The notes: a model not told the origin generated them from the letters alone. A stretch of DNA of 64,000 nucleotides from Candidatus Endonucleibacter bathymodioli (GCA_030674915.1 JASXSV010000003.1:124001-188000), one strand, 5' to 3'; shown: positions 20,237 through 30,397, numbered from the stretch's first letter. Program-made: numbers and translations.

Positions 20237-20713
20237 GTGGCGAGATATAGCAAAGCATTCAAAGAGAATAGCGCTCAAAAAATGATGCCCCCTAATGCAC
20301 AAAGTATTGCGCAGATTAGCCGTGATACCGGCGTCTCTGCGCAAACCTTGTACCATTGGAAAAATCAGTACAAGCGTGAAGGTAAAGTAGTGCCAGCAGA
20401 TCCATCAAATCCAGAAAATTGGTCGGCTCAAGATAAGTTAGCGGTTGTCATAGAAAGTGCCAGCCTGAATGAACAAGCGCTGTCTGAATATTGTCGATTA
20501 AAAGGACTTTATGTTGAACAAATTGAACGTTGGAAGGCGTTAGCCCTTGTTGGCTACGAAACGCCTGGTCGACTGACAACCAATGAGCGCCAAGAATTAA
20601 AACAAGCCAAGCGACAGAAACGCCAGATAGAGAAAGAGTTAAGACGTAAAGAGAAAGCCTTGGCAGAGACTGCAGCCTTATTGGTGTTATCAAAAAAGTG
20701 CAATGCCATCTAG
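20237..20713 (+). pseudogene. IS3-family transposase OrfA, truncated by a stop
   Basis: 158 residues with an N-terminal helix-turn-helix (ISRDTGVSAQTLYHWKNQYK) and a coiled-coil, lysine/glutamate-rich end, as in OrfA proteins. Copy 2 continues WGDEEED after CNAI, whereas here a TAG replaces TGG, so the product ends seven residues early. In IS3 elements OrfA and OrfB are normally joined by -1 frameshifting, so loss of the end probably affects the fusion. Confidence 0.75.
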
Positions 20714-21809
20714 GGGGACGAAGAGGAAGATTAGTCTCTTCTGACAATCGTCAGATGGCAATGAAATTAATGAGTGAAGCAAAAATGGGCGGCGCGTGTC
20801 AGGCAAAAGCCTGCGAAGTAATGGGTATCGACAGCCGGACGCTGAGGAGCTGGAATGCACAGCAAAGGGTTAAACAAGAATCACAAGATCAACGCAAAAT
20901 GGCTGCGGCTGATCGTGTGCCCGGTAACAAGCTGAATGAATGGGAAAAACAGAAAATTATTAAGACCTGTAACCTTCCGCAATACAAGAGCTTACCTCCA
21001 CACAAATTGTTCCGATGCTAGCGGATGAAGGCCACTATATCGCATCAGAATCAAGCTTCTATCGAACGCTAAGAGAGGTGGGGCAAGTCAATCGCAGGGG
21101 CCGTGCTGAAGGCGCAAAAAACAGCCCAAAACCGAAGGGATACAATGCGACTGAACCTAATCAGGTTTGGAGTTGGGACATTACCTACTTGGCATCATCC
21201 ATTCGCGGTGTGTTTTACTACCTGTACGTCATTGAAGATATTTTCAGCCGTAAAATTGTCGGCTGGGAAATACACGAAAGAGAAAGCGCAGAGCATGCGA
21301 GTGAGCTGATCAGAAAGGCTTGTTTGGCAGAGAAAATTCATCAAGATGGGCTCATCTTGCATTCGGACAACGGCAGCCCAATGAAAGGGGCAACGATGCT
21401 GGCAACGTTACAGAAATTAGGTGTAGTGCCGTCGTTTAGTCGCCCTTCGGTGAGTAACGATAACCCCTATTCTGAGAGCTTTTTCAAAACGCTAAAGTAC
21501 ACGCCAACTTATCCAAATAGACCCTTTGAAAACCTGTTGTCAGCAAGACAATGGGTGGATAAATTTACACATTGGTATAACAGCAAGCATCGACACAGTG
21601 CGATTCGATATGTAACGCCAAATCAGCGTCATGAGCGCCAAGAGCATGCGATTCTAAAGCAACGAAAAGAAGTCTACAAAGTAGCAAAACGGACAAATCC
21701 AGCACGTTGGTCAGGCGAAATTAGGAGCTGGAGTAGGGTCGAGGAAGTCTGGCTAAATCCGCCGAAAGAGATTAGAGCGGAAGAGCAAAAACAAGCTTTA
21801 GCTGCGTAA
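20698..21809 (+). pseudogene. IS3-family transposase OrfB, frameshifted
   Basis: Two overlapping frames (20698-21021 and 21015-21809) make one OrfB with an integrase-type DDE core: VWSWDITYLASSIRG, HSDNGSPMKG, and NPYSESFFKTLKYTP with the final glutamate. The frame breaks at about 21005: copy 2 reads CCATCACAAATTG where this copy has CCACACAAATTG, a loss of one T. The catalytic part downstream is otherwise intact. Confidence 0.85.
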
Positions 21810-21916
21810 CAAAAATGGTCATCTTTGTTGACAAACACCGAGGATAAAGCCTTAAAAAACACGATTACAGTTCGAATATGCGCCATTCGAGCCATTTCAC
21901 CCTTCATTTTCGATTT

Positions 21917-22942
21917 TCAGACGCAACTTGCCTGCTGAATCGATAAACCTAGTTTAATATTGTGCGCCACACACATTATTTCAAAACGTGTGCGGTTTCG
22001 GCTTAAGCCAAGATAACGAGCTTTCGCCATGCCGTAGTGTAATTTCAAAACGCCAAGTACTCGCTCCACAGTGCAGCGCACGCCAGAATGTAACCGGTTA
22101 AAGCACTTATCATTTTCTGTTAATGGTTTATTTCGATAAGCACATTTTATTGTTCTGTTATCAATATTTCTATCATCCAGCCATTCACTGTGCTTCTTGC
22201 TGGAATAGGCACTATCCGCATAAACAGACGACTCTTCACCATCTAATAGCTCAGTGAAACAATTTGAATCGTGAATATTTCCTGCTGTGTAACCGATCTA
22301 TTTTATCAGCCCATCCTCATCGACATTTATGTGCGCTTTATAATAGCCGTAGGTACTTTTACTCTTTCCGTCAGAACCGTCTTTCATGTTCCACTTCGCG
22401 TCAGGATCCTGTATTGAGTGCTTGTATTTATCCTTGTTTGGGCGACACTGTTTAGCCTAAATTACGCTAGCATCAACAATACTGATACCTCCAGATTTAA
22501 TATAAAGACCTTGATCTATAAGCTGGGAATTGATTTCTTGAAGCAACTTATCCATAAGCAACAATTTATCGAGCTTCTGTCTAAATCGCCAAAAAGTACT
22601 GTGGTCCGGCACTGACTCTGAAATGTCGAGCGCAATAAATCGACGAAATAAAAGATCGCGAGCAAGTTGTTTCTCTAGGGCAGAATCGCTTAATTTATAC
22701 CAACTTTGCAGCAGCAGCTCCTTAAACATCATCAGTGGAGGCTATGCCTTTTCGCCTCGAGAACTTGAATGTATATCTTTCAGATGATGCTCTAAGCGAG
22801 CCCAATCAATGAGTTCATAGACAGAGTCGAGTTCTTTCACTGCATCGTGATCAATCAGCATTGAATCTGCTAGACTGCGTTGTTTCAGATTTTTCCAAAC
22901 CATAATTTCACCGAAAGGCATTGATTGTGCAAGGCTTATCAT
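21917..22942 (-). pseudogene. IS5-family transposase, copy 1, decayed
   Basis: Reading the minus strand with frame changes gives a whole IS5-type transposase: MISLAQSMPFGEIMVWKNLK at the start, LARDLLFRRFIALDISESVPDHSTFWRFRQ, the DASVI motif, then DGSDGKSKSTYGYKAH-type and GNIHDSNCF sequences, and a C-terminal part ending SIQQASCV. Several stops and frameshifts (for example after DASVI and near GWIKS) break it. Copies 2 (34386-35196) and 3 (55423-56019) are parts of the same element. Confidence 0.85.
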
Positions 22943-23253
22943 ACCTGATTTTCAGTTATTTAGCGAGACTCGTGCAAAGGTCTCTTAGTCTTTAAAATGA
23001 TACTCACGAACCAGGAACATACAAGTATTGGTGAGGAACCTGGACATAAGGTTGCTATTTTTCTTTATCAATTCCGTCCATTCTAGTCCTGATGCGGTTA
23101 TAGCAGTTATGGCGATTATGGCATCATCTGATAATCGAGTGCATGATATTACTCAGCAAGCAATTACTGCTGGGCACTGCTATCCCCTTAACTTTCATAT
23201 AAGGATCATTTGACTTGCATCAGGTAGCCAGCGCTCAGGTGGATCACCACCTT

Positions 23254-23292
23254 CAGCGCCATCAGCGCCATCAGCGCCATCAGCGCCATCAG
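23254..23292 (+). repeat. 9-bp tandem repeat CAGCGCCAT
   Basis: Four perfect copies followed by a partial one (CAG). In a gene-free region; nothing indicates a spacer-repeat array. Confidence 0.9.
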
Positions 23293-23409
23293 TTCCAGCT
23301 AATCAAACAAATTGAGCCACAGCAATCGCAATAACTGCTGCATATTCTTTGTGAGTCCAAGTCCAGAAGGAACTACAGCGAACTAACAACTGGTTCTCAA
23401 CTCCATTAC

Positions 23410-23437
23410 AAGTGCCTCGGTTATTGTGGAAATCTAG
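23410..23437 (+). repeat. Solitary IS30-type terminal repeat
   Basis: The 28-bp sequence matches the right end of IS30 copy 1 (19410-19437) except for a few bases near its inner side. No second end or transposase is adjacent, so it is a remnant of an excised or deleted copy. Confidence 0.75.
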
Positions 23438-23568
23438 GAATTCATGTGAATATCTTGAAATAACAATGGATCTACACTGTCAAAAAATACGAGAGGTACC
23501 TTTGTTTTGATTTTGTATTCTAACCTTTTTCAAATGTGGTAACTCTAGTTATTTCAAGGCTATGTGCA

Positions 23569-25203
23569 CTAGTTCCAGTTGTTGTCACTCCTACTGCTAT
23601 AATCCATCCACCATGCCAGTATCTCTTTCTCTAAGCATAATTTGCTTTCCTGCAACGCAGCTTTATCTAATGTCTTTCCGTCTAGTGGATGTAAAGAGTG
23701 CTTGTCTGTAACATAGACGAATGTTCGCACATTGGATAATACTGAAGTCTTGCTATCAGTGTATTGTAGTTTCCGTGAAGTTGCTTGCATCGCAACTTTG
23801 TTTGATAACCCGCTAATTGCACAACCTGTATCTAGTTTATATTTTTTTACAGATGGGCGACAATAATTCCAGTCATCGTAGCATGGAGCAGAATCTGATT
23901 GATTGAGATCTATACCATCTGCCTGATTAGGGTCTACCATACAAACAACTCTCTTGCTCTTGGGTTTTTTAAAACCTGTAGTGAAAGTTATTATTGAAGT
24001 AGCAAGATCAGGTTTTTGCTTGCCATATGATGCACCAGATGCATCTATTACATTAGTTAAACCAAAAGAGTAAATATTATTTCCAGCATTCGTTCTATTT
24101 ATTTTACTACCTGCAATCCATTTTCCGTTTTCTTCCCATTTATCGTTTCTATCTGTAGCGAAATATTGAATCGTGCAAATATCTTTCTTATCAATGCCTG
24201 TCAGTGCTGACACCGTTATAACTCCCTCGTCCGCATATTCTGACTTAGAAAATACATGAAATCCTGACTGTGAGTATCCGATTTTGACATCGTAAGTGTT
24301 ATCTGCTTCATCAGTTGAGTTGCTTGCATCATAAACAATAACAATTGATTTTTGATATTGTTTCGTAAAATATAACTCTGGATTGCTTTGCTCTTTCCGA
24401 AGCTGTTCTATATGCTTTACAGATTCCTCCATATAATCTAGTTTGTAAGTTACTATAGGCATTTCCATAGAATACATTTTAATTTCGCTAGACTTGTCAT
24501 CAGTTTTAACACTACGTTCAAAACACATGGTGTAGTAGTCATTGAAACCAAAGTCAATGTCATTTGTTGTTAAGCATTGTCTGTTCTTCCATCTTGTTTT
24601 AGCCAATAGTACTTTCACTTCATCCATATGTAAGATGTGTTGTATGCGTGGCAATATGTTGTCGCTGACAGAACCCACATCGTAAGGTAGCACGACTCGT
24701 AAGGCTGTTAGCATATGGGCGATAATATTTAGGCAAGAGAACATTTGAATGTCGGCACATGATATATTCTCCATCAACGGATCCATATGAGATATATCTG
24801 CATCATCATCTTGCCGATCGTCCTGTTGGCTTAGAGTCTGTGCAAATGAAATGTTGGATTGAAAACTCTGGCCCCTAGCAAGACTTTCTGTATATGGATA
24901 CAAAACGTCTTTTAGCGCATCAGAAGAGCGTACCGCAGTAACAATTATATCAAATAATTGGGGTGCGTCGGAGGTTATGATCTTATTGACAACCTCGTCA
25001 GTATAGTTATCGTATTTTATAAATGCGTGGCTCTCATCTTCGTCTTCTAGCTCATGATCTACTCCTGCAACAGCTCCTCCCGCAGTAATAGTTAAGACAT
25101 AAAACAATGAAAAATACATAAGGAGTGCTCGTAAACTCTTATGAATCATGTTTGCATGGGTGGGTGATATTAAGCACCACGTATTAGTAGAAATATTATT
25201 CAT
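23569..25203 (-). CDS. Secreted protein of unknown function, 544 residues
   Basis: I do not recognise this family. The start at 25203 is supported by AAGAGG seven bases upstream; a later ATG at 25149 has no such site. A hydrophobic segment at about residues 23-47 ending AGGAVAG looks like a Sec signal peptide with a long n-region. The mature part is acidic (HELEDEDESH), contains about a dozen cysteines, several in pairs that could form disulfides, and no membrane segment. It stands alone between IS remnants and palindromic repeats. A secreted, possibly host-directed protein is inference from the signal peptide and context. Confidence 0.75.
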   Translation of the reverse strand: MNNISTNTWCLISPTHANMIHKSLRALLMYFSLFYVLTITAGGAVAGVDHELEDEDESHAFIKYDNYTDEVVNKIITSDAPQLFDIIVTAVRSSDALKDVLYPYTESLARGQSFQSNISFAQTLSQQDDRQDDDADISHMDPLMENISCADIQMFSCLNIIAHMLTALRVVLPYDVGSVSDNILPRIQHILHMDEVKVLLAKTRWKNRQCLTTNDIDFGFNDYYTMCFERSVKTDDKSSEIKMYSMEMPIVTYKLDYMEESVKHIEQLRKEQSNPELYFTKQYQKSIVIVYDASNSTDEADNTYDVKIGYSQSGFHVFSKSEYADEGVITVSALTGIDKKDICTIQYFATDRNDKWEENGKWIAGSKINRTNAGNNIYSFGLTNVIDASGASYGKQKPDLATSIITFTTGFKKPKSKRVVCMVDPNQADGIDLNQSDSAPCYDDWNYCRPSVKKYKLDTGCAISGLSNKVAMQATSRKLQYTDSKTSVLSNVRTFVYVTDKHSLHPLDGKTLDKAALQESKLCLEKEILAWWMDYSSRSDNNWN

Positions 25204-25279
25204 AGCAACCTCTTAATTTGATCTTTGCATGCACGTTACGATTACTGTGCTGTGAGCCAATAATACATTTAAAAAGTAG

Positions 25280-25433
25280 GCTCATGCGTGAGTGAGTTAT
25301 ACTCGTTATACTTGAAAGAGAGAAATTTTTTATCTCACTCATCCAAATCACCTATCACCTATCACCTATCACCTATCACTTGTGGCTAATGTGGATTCGT
25401 TAGTTCACCACCTACTTGCGCTTCCAATGCTCA
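25280..25433 (-). repeat. Member of the intergenic palindromic repeat family
   Basis: On the minus strand it reads AAGTAGGTGGTGAACTAACG, then GTGATAGGTGATTTGGATGAG-like and CTCACGCATGAGCC, matching the order of blocks in the copies at 38268 and 48127. It lies upstream of the 544-residue gene. An internal heptamer CACCTAT is repeated four times at 25349-25376, which looks like local expansion of part of the repeat. Confidence 0.5.
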
Positions 25434-25619
25434 CGGATATATACCAGCCATCTTTTTTTTGCAATTGCTACCTTTTTATTAGCATTTGCTTTAGTGCTTC
25501 TAAACTTCTGTGGCTTAGCTTACTCGCCGCTAGATAGTAACTCCAAATCCTTTTTGTATAGGTTTAATCGCACGAAGAGATATTGAAATATGCTTTGTAT
25601 TATACTACAAAACTTCAGA

Positions 25620-26110
25620 AATACAATTAGTAAGTACGCGCATATGGCTACCCATATTTGAGTCATCGCTGCATTCTTGCTCGTGCCAACAAACAATTTG
25701 ATTTTCAGCTTTTGTTTTATCCACTAAGAGAACAATTTCACTTGCCACCTGGCTTTGTAAATATCGACAATCGTCTTGGCTGCCAGTGTGAAATTATTTA
25801 TCAAAAACACATAGTGCTTACCCGTCTCTGCATCTTTTAGTGGTGCGAAATAATCCCAGGAAAATACAAACAAACACAAGTCGATGATCGAATCGTCCAT
25901 CGAATACAGCGGGTTAGTAAATCTGGAGTTATGATCATGTTCCACGCCTTGGTAACAAGTTAACAGCTTTCCAAGCAGCACCTCGTACAGGGGCGCAATA
26001 GATTACTTCTCGCCACCCAAGTGATAAAGGCGATGCAACTGCGCCGATATACTGTCTACGATATTGCGCAAGCTCTTTCCAATCGGACAATTGAGCATCA
26101 TCAGTGACAC
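25620..26110 (-). pseudogene. IS4-family transposase remnant
   Basis: On the minus strand, in pieces: SLRNIVDSISAQLHRLYHLG, PLYEVLLGKLLTCYQGVEHD, NPLYSMDDSIIDLCL, HYVFLINNFTLAAKTIVDI, YKARWQVKLF and, after a frame change, KLFVGTSKNAAMTQIWVAIC. These are consecutive parts of IS4-family transposases, with YKARWQVELFF around the catalytic glutamate; here that glutamate is changed to lysine. Stops and deletions make it inactive. Confidence 0.75.
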
Positions 26111-26377
26111 AAACTGTGACCAGCAGGAGGCTTTACGAAAGGCGCGGCCTGAATTATGCTGTTTCGCGAGGGTATAAAATTAATGTTTCAGCACAAGTTT
26201 TAGTAATTATGGCAGGATAGTATTACAATGCTCCATGCTCTGACTCCCTCTATTAATTAATACACTTTTCCAGATGATCTCATTGTATCAATTATGGTGG
26301 ATGTGGCAGAATAAGGCCTCTTTATTTCTCCTTAGTGGGACAGTATTGACTGACGAGGTACCATTTTTCATATCCTG

Positions 26378-26527
26378 TTGGTGACCTGCTGTTTGGTACT
26401 TCTCATTAATTCGATTTTTCTGGCGCTTGGTCACAATGGTTCAGCTATTATTATTCGAGTAATAGGCATGATTTTGGCGGCGTTTTCTGTAGAGATGATT
26501 ATGACCCATATCGGTGTTTCGCACTGA
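26378..26527 (+). pseudogene. Possible C-terminal fragment of a MarC-family membrane protein
   Basis: About 50 codons ending at 26527 encode NSIFLALGHNGSAIIIRVIG followed by MILAAFSVEMI, which resembles the last two membrane helices of MarC/YhgN-type proteins. No open frame precedes it, so if real it is a relic. It lies just upstream of rep. Confidence 0.35.
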
Positions 26528-26591
26528 ATGGACTGATAATTATGACGAATTCCCATAGATACCACTTTTTACTCAGGCAGATATAATTCCG

Positions 26592-28616
26592 GTGCATAGA
26601 CTTAATAAAAGACAGGATGAAGCAGTAAGATATATCGACACCCCATTATTAGTACTTGCGGGTGCTGGGAGTGGAAAAACTAGTGTTATTACCACCAAAA
26701 TAGCTTATTTGATAAAAGAGTGCGGAATTAAAGCCAAGAATATTGTTGCAGTAACGTTTACGAACAAAGCAGCTAGGGAGATGAAAGAGCGCGTAGGACG
26801 ACTAGTAAAAGGCAAGCTGTCTCGTGGCCTAACCGTATCAACATTTCACAATTTTGGACTAAACATTATTCGCAAAGAGCATCAAGCTCTTGGCTATAAG
26901 CTCGGTTTTTCTATTTTTGACTCTCAGGATACAAAAGCTCTTATTACCGAGTTGATGATGCGAGACATGGAGTCAGAAGACGAAACTGCTGATCACGTCC
27001 AGCATTCTATCTCAAGTTGGAAAAGCCACATGATCACTCCTCAGCAAGCTCTAGAGCAGGCCCGCCAACCGACAGACATGAGTTCCGCAAGAGTCTATGC
27101 GCATTATGATCGTACCCTTAAAGCTTATAACGCAGTAGATTTTGATGATCTTATCCTCAAGCCGGTCATGTTATTAAATAGTCGCCCTGATATTCTTGAA
27201 AAGTGGCAACACAAAGTCCATTACCTATTGGTTGATGAGTATCAGGACACTAATGCTAGCCAGTACGACCTTATTAAAATGCTGGTTGGTACACGGGGAA
27301 AAATCACCGTCGTTGGTGATGATGATCAATCCATTTATGCGTGGCGTGGAGCTAAACCAGAAAACCTGATGCAGCTGAAAGAAGATTTTCCAAGTTTAAA
27401 GGTTATAAAACTGGAGCAAAATTATCGCTCTACTAGTCGAATTCTTAAAGCAGCAAATGCTTTAATTGCTAATAATACTCATATTTTCGATAAGTCATTA
27501 TGGAGCGAGCTTGGCATAGGGGATGAAATCAGGATTATACGCTGTCGGAATGATGAGATGGAGTGCGAGCGAATTGCTGTAGAAATCCTGTCTCACAAGT
27601 TGCGACTTGACACGCACTATAAAGATTATGCTGTACTATACCGAGGAAATTTTCAATCGCGACTGCTAGAAATGAAATTGCAGCACCATCAAATACCCTA
27701 CCATATCACCGGTGGCACCTCATTTTTTGCTCGTGCCGAAGTCAAAGATATTATGGCTTACCTGCGCTTACTGATTAACCCTGATGATGATAATGCTTTC
27801 CTACGGATAGTTAATGTTCCTCGCCGAGAGATCGGCGCATCAACGTTGGAAAAACTGGGGAACTATGCCCACCATCGCAACATCAGTCTTTATCAAGCTT
27901 GCTCTGAGATAGGAATTGAAGAAATACTCAAACCTCAATACATCGAAAAGTTGCGTCGCTTTACCAAATGGATGGCTCGGGTATTCCGTTTGATACAAAC
28001 AGAAAATGATCCTGTTCAAATTGTTCGTGACATGGTTACAGACAGTGATTATGAAAACTGGTTAAAGCAAAATAGTAGCACACCTGCAGCTGCGGAGAAA
28101 CGCATAGCCAATGTTTGGTTTTTGATTGATTCACTAAAGAAAACTATTGACCGTGCTATGGAGCCTGGTGAAGAGCCCATGAATATTGAGGATGCCGTAA
28201 GCCGATTGATTCTAAGAGACATGCTAGAAAGGCATGAGGAGGAAGATGATGCAGATCGTGTTCAGCTTTTAACCTTTCATGCATCCAAGGGTCTTGAATA
28301 CCCTCATGTCTATATGATGGGCATGGAAGAGGATATATTACCTCACAGAGCCAGCATTGAAGAAGACAACATAGAAGAAGAAAGACGACTTACTTATGTG
28401 GGAATTACTAGAGCACGCAAAACACTCACCATGACGTTGGCTAGTCGACGCAAACAATTTGGCGAGATGATGGATACAACTCCCAGTCGCTTTCTCGACG
28501 AGTTACCCAAAGAAGATCTAATCTACATTGGCTTCACTGAAGACACCCCTATTGAACAAAAGAAAATGGCTGGAAAAGTAGGTCTGGAAGCGCTATATAA
28601 GTCCATTGATGGTTAA
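26592..28616 (+). CDS. rep: ATP-dependent DNA helicase Rep
   Basis: Rep is a 3'-5' superfamily 1A helicase that removes proteins ahead of the replication fork. The 674-residue product (673 in E. coli) starts with GTG at LNKRQDEAVRYIDTPLLVLAG, has Walker A GAGSGKT (residues 24-30), motif II LVDEYQDTN, motif III GDDDQSIYAWRGA, motif IV EQNYRST, motif V LLTFHASKGLEYPHVYMMG and motif VI YVGITRARK. No disruption is visible. It is an isolated intact housekeeping gene between decayed regions, so it marks ancestral chromosome. Confidence 0.97.
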   Translation: MHRLNKRQDEAVRYIDTPLLVLAGAGSGKTSVITTKIAYLIKECGIKAKNIVAVTFTNKAAREMKERVGRLVKGKLSRGLTVSTFHNFGLNIIRKEHQALGYKLGFSIFDSQDTKALITELMMRDMESEDETADHVQHSISSWKSHMITPQQALEQARQPTDMSSARVYAHYDRTLKAYNAVDFDDLILKPVMLLNSRPDILEKWQHKVHYLLVDEYQDTNASQYDLIKMLVGTRGKITVVGDDDQSIYAWRGAKPENLMQLKEDFPSLKVIKLEQNYRSTSRILKAANALIANNTHIFDKSLWSELGIGDEIRIIRCRNDEMECERIAVEILSHKLRLDTHYKDYAVLYRGNFQSRLLEMKLQHHQIPYHITGGTSFFARAEVKDIMAYLRLLINPDDDNAFLRIVNVPRREIGASTLEKLGNYAHHRNISLYQACSEIGIEEILKPQYIEKLRRFTKWMARVFRLIQTENDPVQIVRDMVTDSDYENWLKQNSSTPAAAEKRIANVWFLIDSLKKTIDRAMEPGEEPMNIEDAVSRLILRDMLERHEEEDDADRVQLLTFHASKGLEYPHVYMMGMEEDILPHRASIEEDNIEEERRLTYVGITRARKTLTMTLASRRKQFGEMMDTTPSRFLDELPKEDLIYIGFTEDTPIEQKKMAGKVGLEALYKSIDG

Positions 28617-29008
28617 GACCCTTTGATGGCATTTTCAGTTTGGCAGTATCTAGCCCTGACATTTTACAGGGAATATGTGCTAGTGGGTATAGTATATTTT
28701 CTCAATAACTATGTAATTTCCAGGTGCTTAAAAAGGATAGACTTTTAGTCGCTATCACTCACCTTCATCACTCACTCATCCTCTCATGAGGCTTCTCACG
28801 CTTGTCACAGATTCACACCTTCAGTGAAAACATAATACGCATACAATTGTTGCTACTAACTATAACATCAAGCAACTAATGACTTAAGCAGCAAGTATAA
28901 CCAAAATTAGTTCCAGATAGCCCAAACTAATGATAGAGTCATAAACAATTATGCAATAAAAGCTTTGCAGTAAACACTTTCAATAAATGACAACAAAACT
29001 TAATAACT
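28617..29008. other. rep downstream spacer with a palindromic repeat copy
   Basis: No gene. At 28658-28674 CCCTG and CAGGG can form a weak hairpin. A copy of the palindromic repeat family is present on the minus strand at about 28740-28835. Confidence 0.5.
28740..28835 (-). repeat. Member of the intergenic palindromic repeat family
   Basis: The minus strand reads CTGAAGGTGTGA, GACAAGCG, CCTCATGAG and GGATGAGTGAGTGATGAAGG in the same order as other copies. It is divergent and its limits are approximate. Confidence 0.45.
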
Positions 29009-29584
29009 ATGAAGCGACATAACCGACACATCCATGCAATCCTACTGTTAATTTTTTTCATTCAGGTTACTGAAGCAGAAATTTACAAGAACGTGGATGA
29101 CAGTAAAACAATCATATTCTCCGATACGCCAACAAACTCTGAGCAAGAAAAAAAAGTAACAATAAAGCCCGTGAATACATTTAAAGAGCAAATACCCAGC
29201 ATAGTTATAGAGCAAGAAAAAACTAATATCGTTGAAGTAATTTACAAGAAACTTGTGATTACAGAGCCAGGAAACGGTATAACCATGAGAGATGTGAGCA
29301 GTATCACCGTGAACACTGTAGTTACTCCCCCTCTACATGAAGATCACAAAATGGTGGTATTGCTAGATGGCAAACAGACCTCAAAACCCCAGCATACAAC
29401 GAAGTTTATGCTAAAAAACCTATATAGAGGAGAGCATACGATAACAGCTCAAGTCCTAAACAAGCATGGGAAAAAGATTATTGAAACCAGTAATACTATT
29501 TACATCTTCCAGCATATCATTCGCCCGGGGCCATCAATTGATATTCAGCCATCAATTGATATTCAGCCATCAATTGACGACTGA
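29009..29584 (+). CDS. Exported DUF4124-type protein
   Basis: 191 residues. A signal peptide is likely at the start (hydrophobic LLLIFFIQ, cleavage near TEAE). Residues about 24-50 (AEIYKNVDDSKTIIFSDTP) match the DUF4124 module, in which a structural K/W-x-D-x-G/S...FSDTP motif is typical; its function is unknown. A second beta-rich part (LVITEPGNGITMRDVSS to NTIYIFQH) follows. The C-terminus carries an 18-bp repeat encoding PSIDIQ. A palindromic repeat follows the gene. Confidence 0.75.
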   Translation: MKRHNRHIHAILLLIFFIQVTEAEIYKNVDDSKTIIFSDTPTNSEQEKKVTIKPVNTFKEQIPSIVIEQEKTNIVEVIYKKLVITEPGNGITMRDVSSITVNTVVTPPLHEDHKMVVLLDGKQTSKPQHTTKFMLKNLYRGEHTITAQVLNKHGKKIIETSNTIYIFQHIIRPGPSIDIQPSIDIQPSIDD

Positions 29585-29619
29585 TAGCTCTCTTGCTACA
29601 ACCCTTATATACTCACTAT

Positions 29620-29720
29620 ATCGTTACCTTGAAAGGTGTGAGTAGGCGAGCCCCTCATTAGCTAGCGAATAATGGGTGTTTCGAGAGCATAAGAGCCGTC
29701 AACAACCTCTCTCCCTTATA
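29620..29720 (+). repeat. Member of the intergenic palindromic repeat family
   Basis: Begins TTGAAAGGTGTGAGTAGGCG and includes GTCAACAACCTC, both blocks conserved in the copies at 38268, 48127 and 32284. It lies 36 bp after the DUF4124 gene. Confidence 0.65.
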
Positions 29721-29843
29721 AAAGGGCATTATATAAATTGGATAAGATATAGAAAACAAACTCACGATCAAAGCATCAACCGTGCCAACCTGATTTTTTT
29801 GTCTATACTCTATATAGAAACGCAGTAATATGGAGATGTAAAC

Positions 29844-30389
29844 ATGGATGTTTCAATTAAAACAAACAAGAAAAGTCGTTATTTGTTATTAGCAGGCACA
29901 TTCAGTGTCGCAATATTGACACCTTTCAGTACCTTTTCCGCTACTCAAGGCTTATTTGGCAATACCTCAAGTGGAACGATGACCATTAGCCTAATTATCC
30001 CTCCTAAACTAAAGACGGAAGCAGCCAACAAAATAGCTCTTAGCTATCCAGAAATGCCCACAAACACCTCGTTTAATACAATAACGCCACTGTGCGTTAA
30101 AGGTAACGGGTTACCAAATTATAATGTGACCGCTAGCGGGGATCAGGATACAGGTGACTTTTCTTTAACAAATGGTGACAGTATACATCCTTACAACATT
30201 TTACTCTGGGAGAACAATGTCAGTACACCTCAAACACTCAAGAGCGGCCAACCTAGCCAAGATATACAGCCACTAGGACACGATGTAAGCTGTGAGGAAT
30301 CCTCCAGACTAGAATTGCAAACAGAGTACGCACCTGATCCAGGCCAGTCTCTATTTGGAGCAGTAAATATTACAATCAATGCCCAGTGA
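29844..30389 (+). CDS. Exported pilin-like protein
   Basis: 181 residues with a clear signal peptide (YLLLAGTFSVAILTPFSTFS, cleavage near SATQ). The mature part begins with a beta-strand SSGTMTISLIIPP and has two cysteines (about 88 and 151) spaced as in chaperone-usher or spore coat U-type subunits; the end SLFGAVNITINAQ resembles their last strand. A PapD-like chaperone gene lies 1 kb downstream, which supports a pilus-related role. No usher was found. A GGAGATG site precedes the ATG. Assignment is tentative. Confidence 0.55.
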   Translation: MDVSIKTNKKSRYLLLAGTFSVAILTPFSTFSATQGLFGNTSSGTMTISLIIPPKLKTEAANKIALSYPEMPTNTSFNTITPLCVKGNGLPNYNVTASGDQDTGDFSLTNGDSIHPYNILLWENNVSTPQTLKSGQPSQDIQPLGHDVSCEESSRLELQTEYAPDPGQSLFGAVNITINAQ

Positions 30390-30397
30390 CCTCCAAT

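Larger units (their letters stand above)
20159..21839 (+). mobile_element. IS3-family element, copy 1, inserted in the IS5 element
   Basis: About 1681 bp flanked by a 3-bp direct repeat GAG (20156-20158 and 21840-21842), a size typical of IS3-family target duplications; the empty site is visible in the second IS5 copy at about 33290. Imperfect ends: CCCCCTGTGTCAGCATAG at the left, GTTGACAAACACC at the right. It carries orfA and orfB of the transposase on the + strand, both damaged. Confidence 0.8.
20091..22984 (-). mobile_element. IS5-family element, copy 1, containing a nested IS3 element
   Basis: The transposase-start end is marked by GTGCAAAGGTCTC at 22972-22984. The other end, near 20091, is recognised by comparison with the second copy (33233-35240): both share CACTATTAATTAAAT plus a TTTTTTTGAG stretch, and in the second copy this continues directly into GATAAAGCCT, while here a 1.7-kb IS3 element intervenes. 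Without the IS3 insert the element is about 1.2 kb. The left boundary is approximate. Confidence 0.7.
22985..23568. other. Gene-free stretch with a 9-bp repeat and a solitary IS30 end
   Basis: No credible gene. It contains four copies of CAGCGCCAT (23254-23289) and a solitary IS30-type inverted repeat at 23410-23437 that matches the end of IS30 copy 1 (AAGTG..., then GGTTATTGTGGAAATCTAG) with no transposase beside it. The rest is unassigned. Confidence 0.6.
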
